A stretch of DNA of 64,000 nt from positions 2,046,001 to 2,110,000 of the forward strand of contig NC_009436.1 of the NCBI RefSeq assembly GCF_000016325.1, read 5' to 3'. A program made the translations under genes and the position numbers. The notes under the pieces are model-generated. The model had not been told where the DNA came from and did no database searches. It worked only from the letters and a program-made list of their open reading frames with translations. Within the stretch, counting starts at the first letter, position 1, and each line of letters begins with the position of its first letter. Positions 1 through 8,615 of the stretch are shown piece after piece. The stretch comes from Enterobacter sp. 638 (GTDB lineage: Bacteria > Pseudomonadota > Gammaproteobacteria > Enterobacterales > Enterobacteriaceae).

Positions 1-429
1 CAGGATGATAAAAAACTCAGCATCGCAAATGAGCGCGGACAACGTAATTTTTGGCTGGTCCGCCAAACCTTAGACGCTTATGCCCGTAAGGTGCGTTTTT
101 TTAACGGCGACAAAATAGCAGAAGGTATTATGCCGGTATGGCTGCCGGGTCATACGCCTGGGCATACCGGTTTTCGCATCGATGCGGATGATAACTGCTT
201 ATTAATATGGGGAGACATTGTCCATTATCCTCATATTCAGTCAGCGCAACCGGCTGTTTCTATTTCATTCGACACCGATCCCGCTCAGGCTGAGGAAACA
301 AGAAAGAAAATAATGGAAAAAGCTGTCAGAGAAAAACTGATCATTGCTGGCATGCACTTAAGTCAGGTTGGGTTTGCCAGCATTCTCAGGGAAGGCAGTG
401 GATACCGCATTTCCTACTCTGAAAAATGA
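1..429 (+). CDS. Metallo-beta-lactamase-fold hydrolase, 5' end outside window
   Basis: This is the C-terminal part of an MBL-fold hydrolase. The reading frame stays open to base 1, so the gene continues to the left of the window. The segment GHTPGHTGF and the following WGDIVHYPHI match the second half of the MBL metal site, where His and Asp residues hold a dinuclear zinc centre. Quorum-quenching lactonases and many general hydrolases share this fold, so the substrate cannot be named. The frame ends at a TGA just before a stretch of decayed sequence. Fold assignment is firm, function is not. Confidence 0.75.
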   Translation, partial: QDDKKLSIANERGQRNFWLVRQTLDAYARKVRFFNGDKIAEGIMPVWLPGHTPGHTGFRIDADDNCLLIWGDIVHYPHIQSAQPAVSISFDTDPAQAEETRKKIMEKAVREKLIIAGMHLSQVGFASILREGSGYRISYSEK

Positions 430-478
430 TGAGTAGGACTGACTGGCTTGTTATTGATTAGCACCGCTCAAGGCCATC

Positions 479-508
479 AATGTCCGTTTCTGGCACTGAG
501 CGGACATT
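479..508. repeat. Inverted repeat AATGTCCG...CGGACATT
   Basis: A perfect 8-bp inverted repeat is separated by 14 bases containing TTCTGGCACTGA. It lies in the gap after the MBL-fold gene. A related form of one arm plus the GGCAC core recurs near 20914-20932, and GTCCGC-type hairpins recur elsewhere in the accessory region. It looks like a dispersed intergenic repeat rather than a terminator, since no T-run follows. Confidence 0.5.
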
Positions 509-652
509 GCCATAAACAGGATGTCTGTTTTGAGCAGATGTTGCTGTCCTGAAGCGTAGTAGCAATGAATATTGCTGCCTGCAAGAGATGACTTTTGCAT
601 CAGGTATGAACATATTTCGCACACAGGAGAAGGGTACAGTGGCCCGAAAATG

Positions 653-765
653 AAGGATCGTTATCGTGGGGGCTGATGACTGGCGTATCCATCGCATGGC
701 GTCTTGCCCACTTTGAATTTGACGTCACCCTTATTGAACAGGATACCGGCCATCTCGCTTTATAG
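653..765 (+). pseudogene. FAD-dependent oxidoreductase remnant (N-terminal Rossmann fragment)
   Basis: Two adjoining frames together spell the start of a FAD-binding Rossmann fold: RIVIVGA in one frame, then, after a shift near 675, MTGVSIAWRLAHFEFDVTLIEQ in the next frame, ending at TAG 763-765. The GxGxxG nucleotide-binding loop and the acidic end of the second strand fit DadA/GlpA-like flavoproteins. Nothing of the rest of the enzyme is present. The fragment is frameshifted and truncated, so it is a dead relic. The exact parent family is uncertain. Confidence 0.6.
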
Positions 766-767
766 TG

Positions 768-983
768 TTACATGGCTGAGACGAGGTTTCTGATCTTTTC
801 CGCCTTTTCAAAATGGTCCAGTTTCATTTCCATAATCCACCAGTGCGCAACTTCCATAAGCAGTTCAGGATCGTCATTTTTATTAGCAAAAAAAGCATAA
901 AATGAGAGCCCAACATTGCCGCCCTTAGAGGCAATTTTTGCATCACATACTCTGATGATTTTTTCCTTCATTCCTTCCCGCAC
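768..983 (-). CDS. Small hypothetical protein, DUF6500-like
   Basis: This encodes about 71 residues with a conserved-looking core (GGNVGLSFYAFFANKNDD, then WWIMEMKLDHFEKAEKI). I associate this pattern with the DUF6500 family, but only from memory. No signal peptide or membrane segment is seen. The GTG at 983 has an AAAGGAGAT ribosome site 5-6 bases upstream. The ATG at 971, giving MKEKII, is the alternative and may be the family's usual start. It lies between the oxidoreductase relic and the SOS gene yebG, on the same strand as yebG. Function is unknown. Confidence 0.55.
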   Translation of the reverse strand: MREGMKEKIIRVCDAKIASKGGNVGLSFYAFFANKNDDPELLMEVAHWWIMEMKLDHFEKAEKIRNLVSAM

Positions 984-1115
984 ACTATCTCCTTTTTGCA
1001 TATTCTGAGTACGAAACAATGGCATCAATCAGTTGCGGATCCCAACAGACAGCGAAAAAAGCCGCAAGCAGATGTCTGCTTACGGCGCCAGGATCAGTGA
1101 TGATTTTTCTGACAA

Positions 1116-1433
1116 TTAAGCCGCTTTCACAGCCCTGATTTTTTTAGCATCAGCCGCATCGGATTCAGTTTTATCGGTAGCCATTGGAGCATTGAGATCG
1201 GGAAGCTTGCTGGTACGCAGAATATGCTGCACGGTCTCTTTTTGCTCGGCGAGATACAGGCCAAGATTTTCAGCCTGCGTTTCATCCATCTGCATTCCGC
1301 TTTGCAACAGCCAGTCGGTGAACGCATCTGCCATATCGAGCAGCTTGTCGTAAGCGTCAGCCTCTTTCTTACTGGCAAATGTCATTTTCTCTTCACCTTT
1401 TCTTACGACAACAAATTTTGTTTCAACAGCCAT
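1116..1433 (-). CDS. yebG: YebG-like SOS-induced protein
   Basis: The N-terminal half (MAVETKFVVVRKGEEKMTF, then SKKEADAYDKLLDMAD) closely matches the DNA-damage-inducible protein YebG of E. coli. The length of 105 residues is slightly above the 96 of the E. coli protein, with a longer Ala/Lys-rich tail. YebG is a small cytoplasmic protein of unknown biochemical role whose transcription is under LexA control, and a consensus LexA box sits 16 bases upstream of this start codon. In E. coli yebG lies near purT and eda. Here it sits among accessory genes, so this may be a relocated copy or a second paralogue. Confidence 0.85.
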   Translation of the reverse strand: MAVETKFVVVRKGEEKMTFASKKEADAYDKLLDMADAFTDWLLQSGMQMDETQAENLGLYLAEQKETVQHILRTSKLPDLNAPMATDKTESDAADAKKIRAVKAA

Positions 1434-1448
1434 TATGTATACCTCGCA

Positions 1449-1464
1449 CTGTAATTATATACAG
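1449..1464. promoter_or_regulatory. LexA box upstream of yebG
   Basis: The bases CTGTAATTATATACAG fit the LexA operator core CTGT-N8-ACAG exactly. The site ends 16 bases from the yebG start codon, where LexA binding would cover the promoter or the transcription start. A box with the same TATATACAG half lies upstream of umuDC in this window. Confidence 0.85.
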
Positions 1465-1510
1465 TGTAGCAGTTCCGGTTCTTTGTTGCAGCTAAAAAGT
1501 GCTCACATTT

Positions 1511-2491
1511 CTAGGGAGCAGGGGGCACATTCGAAAATCGTGCACTGATTGCATCACGTTCATAGCCCTGCGGCTGCGTCAGTATCTGGTATAAATCAGG
1601 ACGGCGACCGTGGATCCAGCGCCGTCCGGTGCTCATTGCAAGCAGGCTTAAATCCAGTTCGGCGCTCACCATAACGTCGTCAGCCGCCCAGGTTTCATTA
1701 ATGATGCGTCCGTAAGGATCGAGGATCATCGGATTGCCTGTGCGCACTTCGTCATCATCTGCACCGACACCGTTGCTGAAGAGAAGAAATAATCCGTTGT
1801 CATGCGCACGGGCTGGCAGCCATCTCATCAGCCATTCGCGACCGCTTGCCCCTTTGAATGCGGCCGTAATTTCTTCCTTGCGCGTTTCTCGCTCTTCCCA
1901 GAGCGCCAGCGGAATAGGCTTCATCGCATGAGGACTACGGGAATCGGTGCCGCCTGTTTGATGCGGTGCGAGAAGAATATCTGCACCCAGCAGCGCCGTC
2001 GCGCGCACATTTTCGACCAGATTATTGTCCCAGCAAATCAGGATACCGACCTTCACTCCCCAGGGCGTATCGAAAACGGTAAAGCGGTCCCCGCTGCTGA
2101 TAGCCGGATGTTCAAAAGCATGGAGTTTTCGATGCGTATGCATTGTGCCATCAGGCATACAGGCAACATACGCATTGTAGAGGCGGCCATCGTCGGCTCT
2201 TTCAATAAGACCCACGCCAATCAGCATTTGATGTTTTATCGCCAGAGAGCGAATTAACGTCAGGGAAGGGCTCTCAGCAATCGGCTCTGCCAGAGCAGAC
2301 ACCTCCGCTGCGGTGAGCTTGGGGACATGCCAATAGCCGGTGATACACATTTCAGGGAAAACGAGAATGTTCACCTGCTCAAGCGCCGCCTGTTCAATAA
2401 ATTTCTCGATTATCAGTAGGTTGTATTTTTTGTTATTGGCCTGGTGCTGAAACTGTACGGTTGCCGCCTTTAGGAATTCTGGTTCGTTCAT
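1511..2491 (-). CDS. Carbon-nitrogen (nitrilase superfamily) hydrolase
   Basis: This is a 326-residue nitrilase-superfamily amidohydrolase that cleaves a non-peptide C-N bond through a Glu-Lys-Cys triad. The Glu is in LVFPEMCITGYW, the Lys in HRKLHAFEHP and the nucleophilic Cys in VGILICWDNNL. No signal peptide is visible, so it should be cytoplasmic. The ATG at 2491 has a GGAGA ribosome site six bases upstream. It is divergent from a LysR regulator with a 100-bp gap carrying dyads, so that regulator probably controls it. The substrate (amide, nitrile or N-carbamoyl compound) cannot be read from the sequence. Confidence 0.85.
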   Translation of the reverse strand: MNEPEFLKAATVQFQHQANNKKYNLLIIEKFIEQAALEQVNILVFPEMCITGYWHVPKLTAAEVSALAEPIAESPSLTLIRSLAIKHQMLIGVGLIERADDGRLYNAYVACMPDGTMHTHRKLHAFEHPAISSGDRFTVFDTPWGVKVGILICWDNNLVENVRATALLGADILLAPHQTGGTDSRSPHAMKPIPLALWEERETRKEEITAAFKGASGREWLMRWLPARAHDNGLFLLFSNGVGADDDEVRTGNPMILDPYGRIINETWAADDVMVSAELDLSLLAMSTGRRWIHGRRPDLYQILTQPQGYERDAISARFSNVPPAP

Positions 2492-2530
2492 GATGATTCT
2501 CCAGTGGTTATCGAAGCTGAATTACATAAC

Positions 2531-2568
2531 GATTATCAATAACTGTATAATCAAATCATTTCTGATTT
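2531..2568. promoter_or_regulatory. Paired dyads in the nitrilase/LysR gap
   Basis: Two inverted repeats lie side by side: GATTAT-N10-ATAATC at 2531-2552 and AAATCA-N4-TGATTT at 2553-2568. The first contains a T-N11-A type spacing typical of LysR operators. Their place between the divergent nitrilase and lysR genes makes them candidate regulator and activator binding sites. This is inferred from position and symmetry only. Confidence 0.5.
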
Positions 2569-2591
2569 AGATAACCATCTGGAATGAAAAA

Positions 2592-3467
2592 ATGAACACT
2601 CGGTTGCTCAAAGCCTTTTTGATGCTGGCTGAAAAAGGAAATTACGCCGATGCGTCGCGAGCGCTGTTTATCTCGCAACCGGCATTGACCAAACAGATTA
2701 ATCTCCTCGAATCCCAGGTGAATATGTCTCTTTTTTCACGAGGTCGTCATGGCGCAATACTGACGGCCGGCGGCAGGCGTTTGCTGCCTGAGGCTGAAAA
2801 AGTGGTCAGGCAAACCCAGGTATTTATGCAGTATGCTGAGCGGGTATCAAAAGGGGTTGAGGGCCATATCGCCGTTGGGTTCGGTCTCTCAAGTTTTTAT
2901 CTGGCCCCTCGCTGTATCGCAGACTTTCGTCGAGACTACCCGGGAGTCGAAATGTCCTTGACGGATCTGCCTTCCTTTCAGCAGTACGAGCTATTGCAAA
3001 ATGATGAGCTGCAGGTCGGTTTTGTCAGGGTTCCTCCCCCCGTGGTGCTTGAATACCTGCCGTTATTTACCGATCGGCTGGTTCTGGTTGCACCCGCAGC
3101 GTCGCCGACAATGCCTGCCGCTGAGTGGCTAACGAAACGCCCTCTGCTGCGGCTTCATGCTGAGCGAGGACGGGGTTTAAATGCACAGATTGACCGTTTT
3201 CTGCACGACAACGGTCTAATCATCTCATCGACTCAACTGACTGACGATATACAAACTATTGTCGCGATGGTGATTGCGGGTATCGGTGTTGCCATTCTGC
3301 CCACCAGCGTGACGCATATCGCGCCGCCGGAACTGGTGATGATTCCGTTAACGGGGGAGTCAATAAGCTGGAAGGTGGGCATCGCCTGGGACCCAAGCAA
3401 GGAGGATGTCATCCGTGACAACTTTATTGCCAGCATACGAAAGGGCATTTCCGCCCATTGCGGCTAA
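2592..3467 (+). CDS. LysR-family transcriptional regulator
   Basis: This is a 291-residue LysR-type regulator. The N-terminal winged helix-turn-helix is clear (MNTRLLKAFLMLAEKGNYAD, then SQPALTKQINLLE), followed by a two-lobe effector domain beginning around residue 90 (GHIAVGFGLSS). It is divergent from the nitrilase-family gene, the usual layout for a LysR protein that activates its neighbour in response to the enzyme's substrate or product. The effector is unknown. Confidence 0.88.
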   Translation: MNTRLLKAFLMLAEKGNYADASRALFISQPALTKQINLLESQVNMSLFSRGRHGAILTAGGRRLLPEAEKVVRQTQVFMQYAERVSKGVEGHIAVGFGLSSFYLAPRCIADFRRDYPGVEMSLTDLPSFQQYELLQNDELQVGFVRVPPPVVLEYLPLFTDRLVLVAPAASPTMPAAEWLTKRPLLRLHAERGRGLNAQIDRFLHDNGLIISSTQLTDDIQTIVAMVIAGIGVAILPTSVTHIAPPELVMIPLTGESISWKVGIAWDPSKEDVIRDNFIASIRKGISAHCG

Positions 3468-3499
3468 TGATTTCTGAGGGAGCCATCCCGCAAGACGCA

Positions 3500-3862
3500 C
3501 TACCTTGATTGCAGGCTTAGCTGCTGCGTTTGTGGGTCACCTATGCTACGCCTCCATGCGCCAGGTGCCTGACCGTACAGACGCTTAAAGCTGCGATTGA
3601 AGGACTGCTGGGAGTCAAAGCCCAGCGCGATCGCCACGTTCAGAATCGGTTCATCGCTGTGGGTTAAGCGTTCAACCGATTTTTGCAGCTTTTGCGCGCG
3701 GATATACCCGGCGAGGGGATAACCCGTATGTTCTTTGAACAGCCGCTGGAGGTGCCACTTTGAATAACCGGATCGCCTGGCGACGGACTCAATGTCCAGA
3801 CGGCTATCCAGGTTGTTATCGATCCAGTCGAGTAAATCATGCATAAATGCGCCAGTGTTCAT
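3500..3862 (-). CDS. rarA: RarA, AraC-family activator of oqxAB
   Basis: This is a 120-residue, single-domain AraC/XylS regulator of the MarA/SoxS/RamA type. It carries both helix-turn-helices (SGYSKWHLQRLFKEHTGYPL and GFDSQQSFNRSFKRLYGQ). Its position divergent from oqxA is the position of rarA in Klebsiella and Enterobacter, where it activates OqxAB and raises multidrug resistance. I chose the ATG at 3862 because GGGGG lies seven bases upstream. The longer start at 3910 (136 residues) has no ribosome site. The naming rests on family plus synteny. Confidence 0.82.
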   Translation of the reverse strand: MNTGAFMHDLLDWIDNNLDSRLDIESVARRSGYSKWHLQRLFKEHTGYPLAGYIRAQKLQKSVERLTHSDEPILNVAIALGFDSQQSFNRSFKRLYGQAPGAWRRSIGDPQTQQLSLQSR

Positions 3863-4197
3863 CTGGTTACCCCCACGCAGCCTGTCTAAAAGTATCTTTA
3901 TTTGTTGCATTAAAAGGTGACGCGTTTTTGTATTAATTGCAAGTTTTATTGTTGCATTTAAGTCCTTGACTGAAACGGGTCATTTAGCATCGACGCAAAT
4001 AGCACATAAAGTGCAACAATTATTCTTGCACTTAATTAAGCGCCTTCCTACAATCGCCGCGAATAGTGTATTCGCAACTGTTACAGTTTTGTGGCGATGA
4101 ACGACACAAATGGCCTTAAGCCAGCCCGGACAAAGGAAGTAGCGCGGCGTCTCCCGCTGCGTCTTGCCCGGCGGCTACAATTACCGGAATAAAAATA
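3863..4197. promoter_or_regulatory. rarA-oqxA divergent control region, candidate marbox
   Basis: This 335-bp gap separates rarA from oqxA and must hold both promoters. At 3999-4017 the sequence ATAGCACATAAAGTGCAAC fits most of the marbox pattern bound by MarA-type activators and also forms the palindrome GCAC-ATAAA-GTGC. It is therefore a candidate site for RarA itself. An OqxR site is expected here but I could not assign one. Confidence 0.4.
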
Positions 4198-5373
4198 ATG
4201 AGCCTGCAAAAAACCTGGGGTAACTTTCATCTGAATGCACTGGGCGCGATATTGCTCTCCGTGCTGCTCGTCGGATGCGATAACAGCGTCGCGCAAAACG
4301 CCGCGCCACCTGCGCCCGCCGTCAGTGCCGCTGACGTGGTTGTGAAATCTATTAGCCAGTGGGATAGCTTTAACGGGCGGATTGAAGCGGTGGAAAGCGT
4401 TCAGCTACGTCCGCGCGTGTCCGGCTACATTGATAAAGTGAATTACACCGACGGCCAGGAAGTGAAAAAGGGCGAGGTGCTGTTCACGATTGATGACCGA
4501 ACCTATCGCGCCGCGCTGGAGCAGGCTCAGGCATCGCTAGCACGAGCCAAAACGCAGGCCAGCCTGGCGCAAAGTGAGGCTAACCGTACCGATAAGCTGA
4601 TCAATACCCATCTGGTCTCACGGGAAGAGTGGGAGCAGCGCCGTTCGGCCGCAACGCAGGCGCAGGCGGACATTCGCGCAGCGCAGGCGGCAGTTGACGC
4701 AGCTCAGCTCAACCTGGACTTCACGAAAGTGATCGCGCCTATCGACGGTCGCGCCAGCCGCGCATTGATCACCAGCGGGAATCTGGTCACGACGGGCGAC
4801 AGCGCTAGCGTGCTCACCACCCTGGTTTCGCAGAAGACGGTTTACGTCTACTTTGACGTGGATGAGTCGACCTATCTCCACTATCAAAATCTCGCCCGCA
4901 GCGGGCAGGGAGCGTCCAGCAATCACATGGCGCTACCGGTTGAGATTGGCCTGACCGGCGAGGATGGCTATCCCCATCAGGGCAAAGTGGATTTCCTTGA
5001 TAATCAGCTCACGCCAAGTACCGGCACAATCCGCATGCGCGCCCTGCTGGATAACGCGCAGCGTCAGTTCACGCCGGGACTCTTTGCCCGCGTGCGCCTG
5101 CCGGGCAGCGCGGAATTCAACGCCACGCTTATCGACGATAAAGCGGTGCTGACCGATCAGGATCGCAAATATGTTTATATCGTTGATAAAGAGGGTAAAG
5201 CACAGCGTCGCGATATTACGCCGGGGCGTCTGGCAGCCGGTTTACGCATCGTGCAGCGAGGGCTGAACCCTGGCGATAAAGTGATCGTCGACGGTTTACA
5301 AAAAGTGTTTATGCCGGGTATGCCGGTTAACGCGAAAACCGTTGCCATGACCGCCAGCACTGCGCTCAACTGA
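4198..5373 (+). CDS. oqxA: OqxA, periplasmic adaptor of the OqxAB RND pump
   Basis: This is a membrane fusion protein of 391 residues that links the inner-membrane pump OqxB to an outer-membrane TolC-type channel. It has a lipoprotein signal with the lipobox LLVGC, giving an acylated Cys27. A barrel-sandwich (lipoyl) segment starts near residue 65 (RPRVSGYIDKVNYTDGQ). An Ala/Gln-rich alpha hairpin covers about 100-165, and the beta-barrel and membrane-proximal parts follow. The sequence closely matches OqxA of Klebsiella and plasmid pOLA52. It is cotranscribed with oqxB, 23 bases downstream. The RND pump exports quinolones, olaquindox, chloramphenicol and other drugs. Confidence 0.95.
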   Translation: MSLQKTWGNFHLNALGAILLSVLLVGCDNSVAQNAAPPAPAVSAADVVVKSISQWDSFNGRIEAVESVQLRPRVSGYIDKVNYTDGQEVKKGEVLFTIDDRTYRAALEQAQASLARAKTQASLAQSEANRTDKLINTHLVSREEWEQRRSAATQAQADIRAAQAAVDAAQLNLDFTKVIAPIDGRASRALITSGNLVTTGDSASVLTTLVSQKTVYVYFDVDESTYLHYQNLARSGQGASSNHMALPVEIGLTGEDGYPHQGKVDFLDNQLTPSTGTIRMRALLDNAQRQFTPGLFARVRLPGSAEFNATLIDDKAVLTDQDRKYVYIVDKEGKAQRRDITPGRLAAGLRIVQRGLNPGDKVIVDGLQKVFMPGMPVNAKTVAMTASTALN

Positions 5374-5396
5374 TCCCTTACCTGAGAATCCAACAC

Positions 5397-8300
5397 ATGG
5401 ACTTTTCCCGCTTTTTTATCGACAGGCCCATTTTCGCCGCGGTGCTGTCGATTCTGATTTTTATCACCGGATTAATCGCCATCCCGCTGTTGCCGGTGAG
5501 CGAATATCCTGACGTTGTACCGCCAAGCGTGCAGGTGCGCGCGGAGTACCCGGGTGCCAACCCGAAAGTGATTGCAGAAACCGTCGCAACGCCGCTGGAA
5601 GAGGCGATCAACGGCGTTGAAAACATGATGTATATGAAATCCGTCGCAGGCTCCGATGGCGTGCTGGTGACCACCGTCACTTTCCGCCCGGGTACCGATC
5701 CGGATCAGGCGCAGGTACAGGTGCAAAACCGCGTATCACAGGCCGAAGCGCGTCTGCCGGAAGATGTGCGGCGTTTAGGGATTACCACCCAGAAACAGTC
5801 GCCGACGCTCACGCTGGTGGTGCATCTGTTCTCGCCCGGCGGTAAATACGATTCACTGTATATGCGTAACTACGCCACCTTGAAAGTGAAGGATGAGCTG
5901 GCGCGCTTGCCCGGCGTTGGCCAAATTCAGATTTTTGGCTCGGGCGAATATGCTATGCGCATCTGGCTCGACCCCAATAAGGTGGCGGCACGCGGATTAA
6001 CCGCGTCGGACGTGGTCACTGCGATGCAGGAGCAAAACGTTCAGGTTTCCGCCGGGCAGCTAGGCGCCGAGCCGCTGCCGAAAGAGAGCGACTTCCTGAT
6101 CTCCATTAACGCCCAGGGGCGTCTGCACACGGAAGAAGAGTTTGGCAACATTATTCTGAAAACGGCGCAAGACGGTTCGCTGGTGCGCTTGCGCGACGTG
6201 GCGCGGATAGAAATGGGGTCTGGCAGCTATGCGCTGCGCTCTCAGCTGAACAACAAAGACGCGGTCGGGATTGGTATCTTCCAGTCGCCGGGGGCGAACG
6301 CTATCGATTTGTCTAACGCGGTGCGCGCCAAGATGGACGAACTGTCCACGCGCTTCCCGGAAGATATGAAATGGGCGGCCCCTTACGATCCTACGGTTTT
6401 TGTTCGCGATTCCATTCGTGCGGTTGTACAAACGCTGCTGGAAGCGGTAGCGCTGGTTGTACTGGTCGTGATTCTATTCCTGCAAACCTGGCGCGCGTCA
6501 ATTATTCCGCTGATCGCGGTGCCGGTATCGATCGTGGGCACGTTTGGCATTCTCTACCTGCTCGGTTTTTCGCTGAATACCCTGAGCTTATTCGGGCTGG
6601 TATTGGCTATCGGCATCGTGGTGGATGACGCCATCGTGGTGGTGGAAAACGTAGAGCGAAATATCGAAGAGGGGCTTGCTCCGCTTGCGGCGGCGCATCA
6701 GGCGATGCGCGAAGTGTCCGGTCCGATTATCGCTATCGCGCTGGTGCTGTGTGCTGTGTTCGTCCCCATGGCATTCCTCTCCGGGGTGACCGGCCAGTTC
6801 TATAAACAGTTTGCGGTGACAATCGCCATTTCAACGGTGATTTCTGCCATTAACTCGCTGACGCTCTCTCCGGCTCTGGCTGCCCTGTTGTTGAAGCCGC
6901 ACGGTGCACCGAAAGATTATCCCACCAGGCTGATTGACCGTCTGTTCGGCTGGATTTTCCGGCCATTTAACCGCTTTTTCCACCGCAGCTCGAACGGTTA
7001 TCAGGGGCTGGTGGGTAAAACGCTCGGACGCCGTGGCGCGGTATTTGCGGTTTATCTGCTGCTGCTCTGTGCCGCTGGCGTCATGTTTAAAGCCGTACCC
7101 GGCGGATTTATTCCGACGCAGGATAAGCTGTATTTAATTGGTGGCGTGAAAATGCCGGAAGGCTCCTCGCTGGCACGCACCGATGCGGTGATCCGCAAAA
7201 TGAGCGAAATCGGTATGAATACCGAGGGCGTGGATTATGCGGTCGCGTTTCCGGGGCTGAATGCGCTGCAGTTCACCAACACACCGAATACCGGGACGGT
7301 CTTTTTTGGTCTGAAGCCGTTTGACCAGCGTAAACACACTGCTGCGGAAATTAACGCGGAGATCAACGCGAAAATCGCACAAATCCAGCAAGGCTTTGGG
7401 TTCTCCATTTTACCGCCGCCGATTTTAGGGCTGGGTCAGGGTTCTGGCTATTCGCTGTACATCCAGGATCGCGCCGGTCTGGGCTACGGTGCGCTGCAAA
7501 ACGCGGTGAATACGATGTCCGGTTCGATTATGCAGACCCCTGGGATGCATTTCCCGATCTCGACCTACCAGGCTAACGTGCCGCAGTTGGACGTGCAGGT
7601 CGATCGCGATAAGGCGAAAGCGCAGGGCGTGTCGCTGACCGACCTTTTCGGTACGCTGCAAACCTATCTGGGATCGTCTTACGTCAATGACTTTAACCAG
7701 TTCGGGCGTACCTGGCGCGTGATGGCGCAGGCCGACGGGCCGTACCGTGACAGCGTCGAAGATATTGCTAACTTGCGTACCCGTAATAATCAGGGCGAGA
7801 TGGTCCCGATCGGCAGCATGGTGAATATCAGCACCACTTACGGGCCAGATCCGGTGATTCGCTACAATGGTTATCCGGCGGCGGATCTGATTGGTGATGC
7901 CGATCCGCGCGTGCTCTCGTCCACGCAGGCGATGACGCAGCTGGAAGGTATGTCTAAGCAGATCCTGCCAAATGGGATGAATATTGAATGGACGGATCTG
8001 AGCTTCCAGCAGGCCACGCAGGGGAATACGGCACTGATTGTCTTCCCGGTCGCTGTACTGCTGGCATTCCTGGTGCTGGCTGCGCTGTATGAAAGCTGGA
8101 CGCTGCCGCTGGCGGTAATACTTATCGTCCCAATGACGATGTTATCCGCGCTGTTTGGCGTCTGGCTGACCGGCGGTGATAACAACGTGTTCGTGCAGGT
8201 GGGTCTGGTCGTTCTGATGGGGCTGGCCTGTAAAAACGCGATTCTTATCGTCGAGTTTGCCCGCGAGCTGGAAATCCAGGGGAAAGGGATCATGGAAGCC

Positions 8301-8549
8301 GCACTCGAAGCGTGCCGCCTGCGTTTACGCCCGATTGTGATGACCTCCATCGCCTTTATTGCCGGGACAATCCCGCTGATCCTCGGCCACGGCGCGGGTG
8401 CCGAAGTACGCGGCGTCACCGGTATCACTGTGTTTTCCGGTATGCTAGGCGTTACGCTGTTTGGTCTGTTCCTGACGCCAGTGTTCTACGTGACGCTGCG
8501 TAAATTCGTGACGCGGGGCAAGGCTGAAAGGGACGTTTTGCCTGCGTAG
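5397..8549 (+). CDS. oqxB: OqxB, RND multidrug efflux permease
   Basis: This is a 1050-residue resistance-nodulation-division proton/drug antiporter of the inner membrane. It has the usual RND layout: an N-terminal transmembrane helix (ILIFITGLIAIPLLPVSEYP), two large periplasmic loops and two groups of transmembrane helices. The proton-relay residues are present: Asp410-Asp411 in GIVVDDAIVVVEN and Lys946 in GLACKNAILIVEFA. With OqxA and a TolC-type channel it expels quinolones, quinoxalines, nitrofurantoin and chloramphenicol. The gene is full length with no frameshift. A strong terminator follows. Confidence 0.96.
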   Translation: MDFSRFFIDRPIFAAVLSILIFITGLIAIPLLPVSEYPDVVPPSVQVRAEYPGANPKVIAETVATPLEEAINGVENMMYMKSVAGSDGVLVTTVTFRPGTDPDQAQVQVQNRVSQAEARLPEDVRRLGITTQKQSPTLTLVVHLFSPGGKYDSLYMRNYATLKVKDELARLPGVGQIQIFGSGEYAMRIWLDPNKVAARGLTASDVVTAMQEQNVQVSAGQLGAEPLPKESDFLISINAQGRLHTEEEFGNIILKTAQDGSLVRLRDVARIEMGSGSYALRSQLNNKDAVGIGIFQSPGANAIDLSNAVRAKMDELSTRFPEDMKWAAPYDPTVFVRDSIRAVVQTLLEAVALVVLVVILFLQTWRASIIPLIAVPVSIVGTFGILYLLGFSLNTLSLFGLVLAIGIVVDDAIVVVENVERNIEEGLAPLAAAHQAMREVSGPIIAIALVLCAVFVPMAFLSGVTGQFYKQFAVTIAISTVISAINSLTLSPALAALLLKPHGAPKDYPTRLIDRLFGWIFRPFNRFFHRSSNGYQGLVGKTLGRRGAVFAVYLLLLCAAGVMFKAVPGGFIPTQDKLYLIGGVKMPEGSSLARTDAVIRKMSEIGMNTEGVDYAVAFPGLNALQFTNTPNTGTVFFGLKPFDQRKHTAAEINAEINAKIAQIQQGFGFSILPPPILGLGQGSGYSLYIQDRAGLGYGALQNAVNTMSGSIMQTPGMHFPISTYQANVPQLDVQVDRDKAKAQGVSLTDLFGTLQTYLGSSYVNDFNQFGRTWRVMAQADGPYRDSVEDIANLRTRNNQGEMVPIGSMVNISTTYGPDPVIRYNGYPAADLIGDADPRVLSSTQAMTQLEGMSKQILPNGMNIEWTDLSFQQATQGNTALIVFPVAVLLAFLVLAALYESWTLPLAVILIVPMTMLSALFGVWLTGGDNNVFVQVGLVVLMGLACKNAILIVEFARELEIQGKGIMEAALEACRLRLRPIVMTSIAFIAGTIPLILGHGAGAEVRGVTGITVFSGMLGVTLFGLFLTPVFYVTLRKFVTRGKAERDVLPA

Positions 8550-8564
8550 GGTATTGCAGATAAC

Positions 8565-8599
8565 AAAAAACCGCCTTTACTGTGAAGGCGGTTTTTTTT
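8565..8599. terminator. Bidirectional terminator between oqxB and oqxR
   Basis: The stem CCGCCTT/AAGGCGG with a seven-base loop is preceded by six A's and followed by nine T's, so it can stop transcription arriving from oqxB and from the convergent oqxR. Confidence 0.88.
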
Positions 8600-8615
8600 C
8601 GCAATTAAGAAATGA

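Noticed and set aside
1..429. MBL-fold frame as a truncated pseudogene starting at 91
   Set aside because: The same frame is open from base 1, so the gene simply continues beyond the left edge of the window.
5397..8549. Several long frames on both strands within oqxB
   Set aside because: They are shadows of a high-GC coding region with no ribosome sites or domains.
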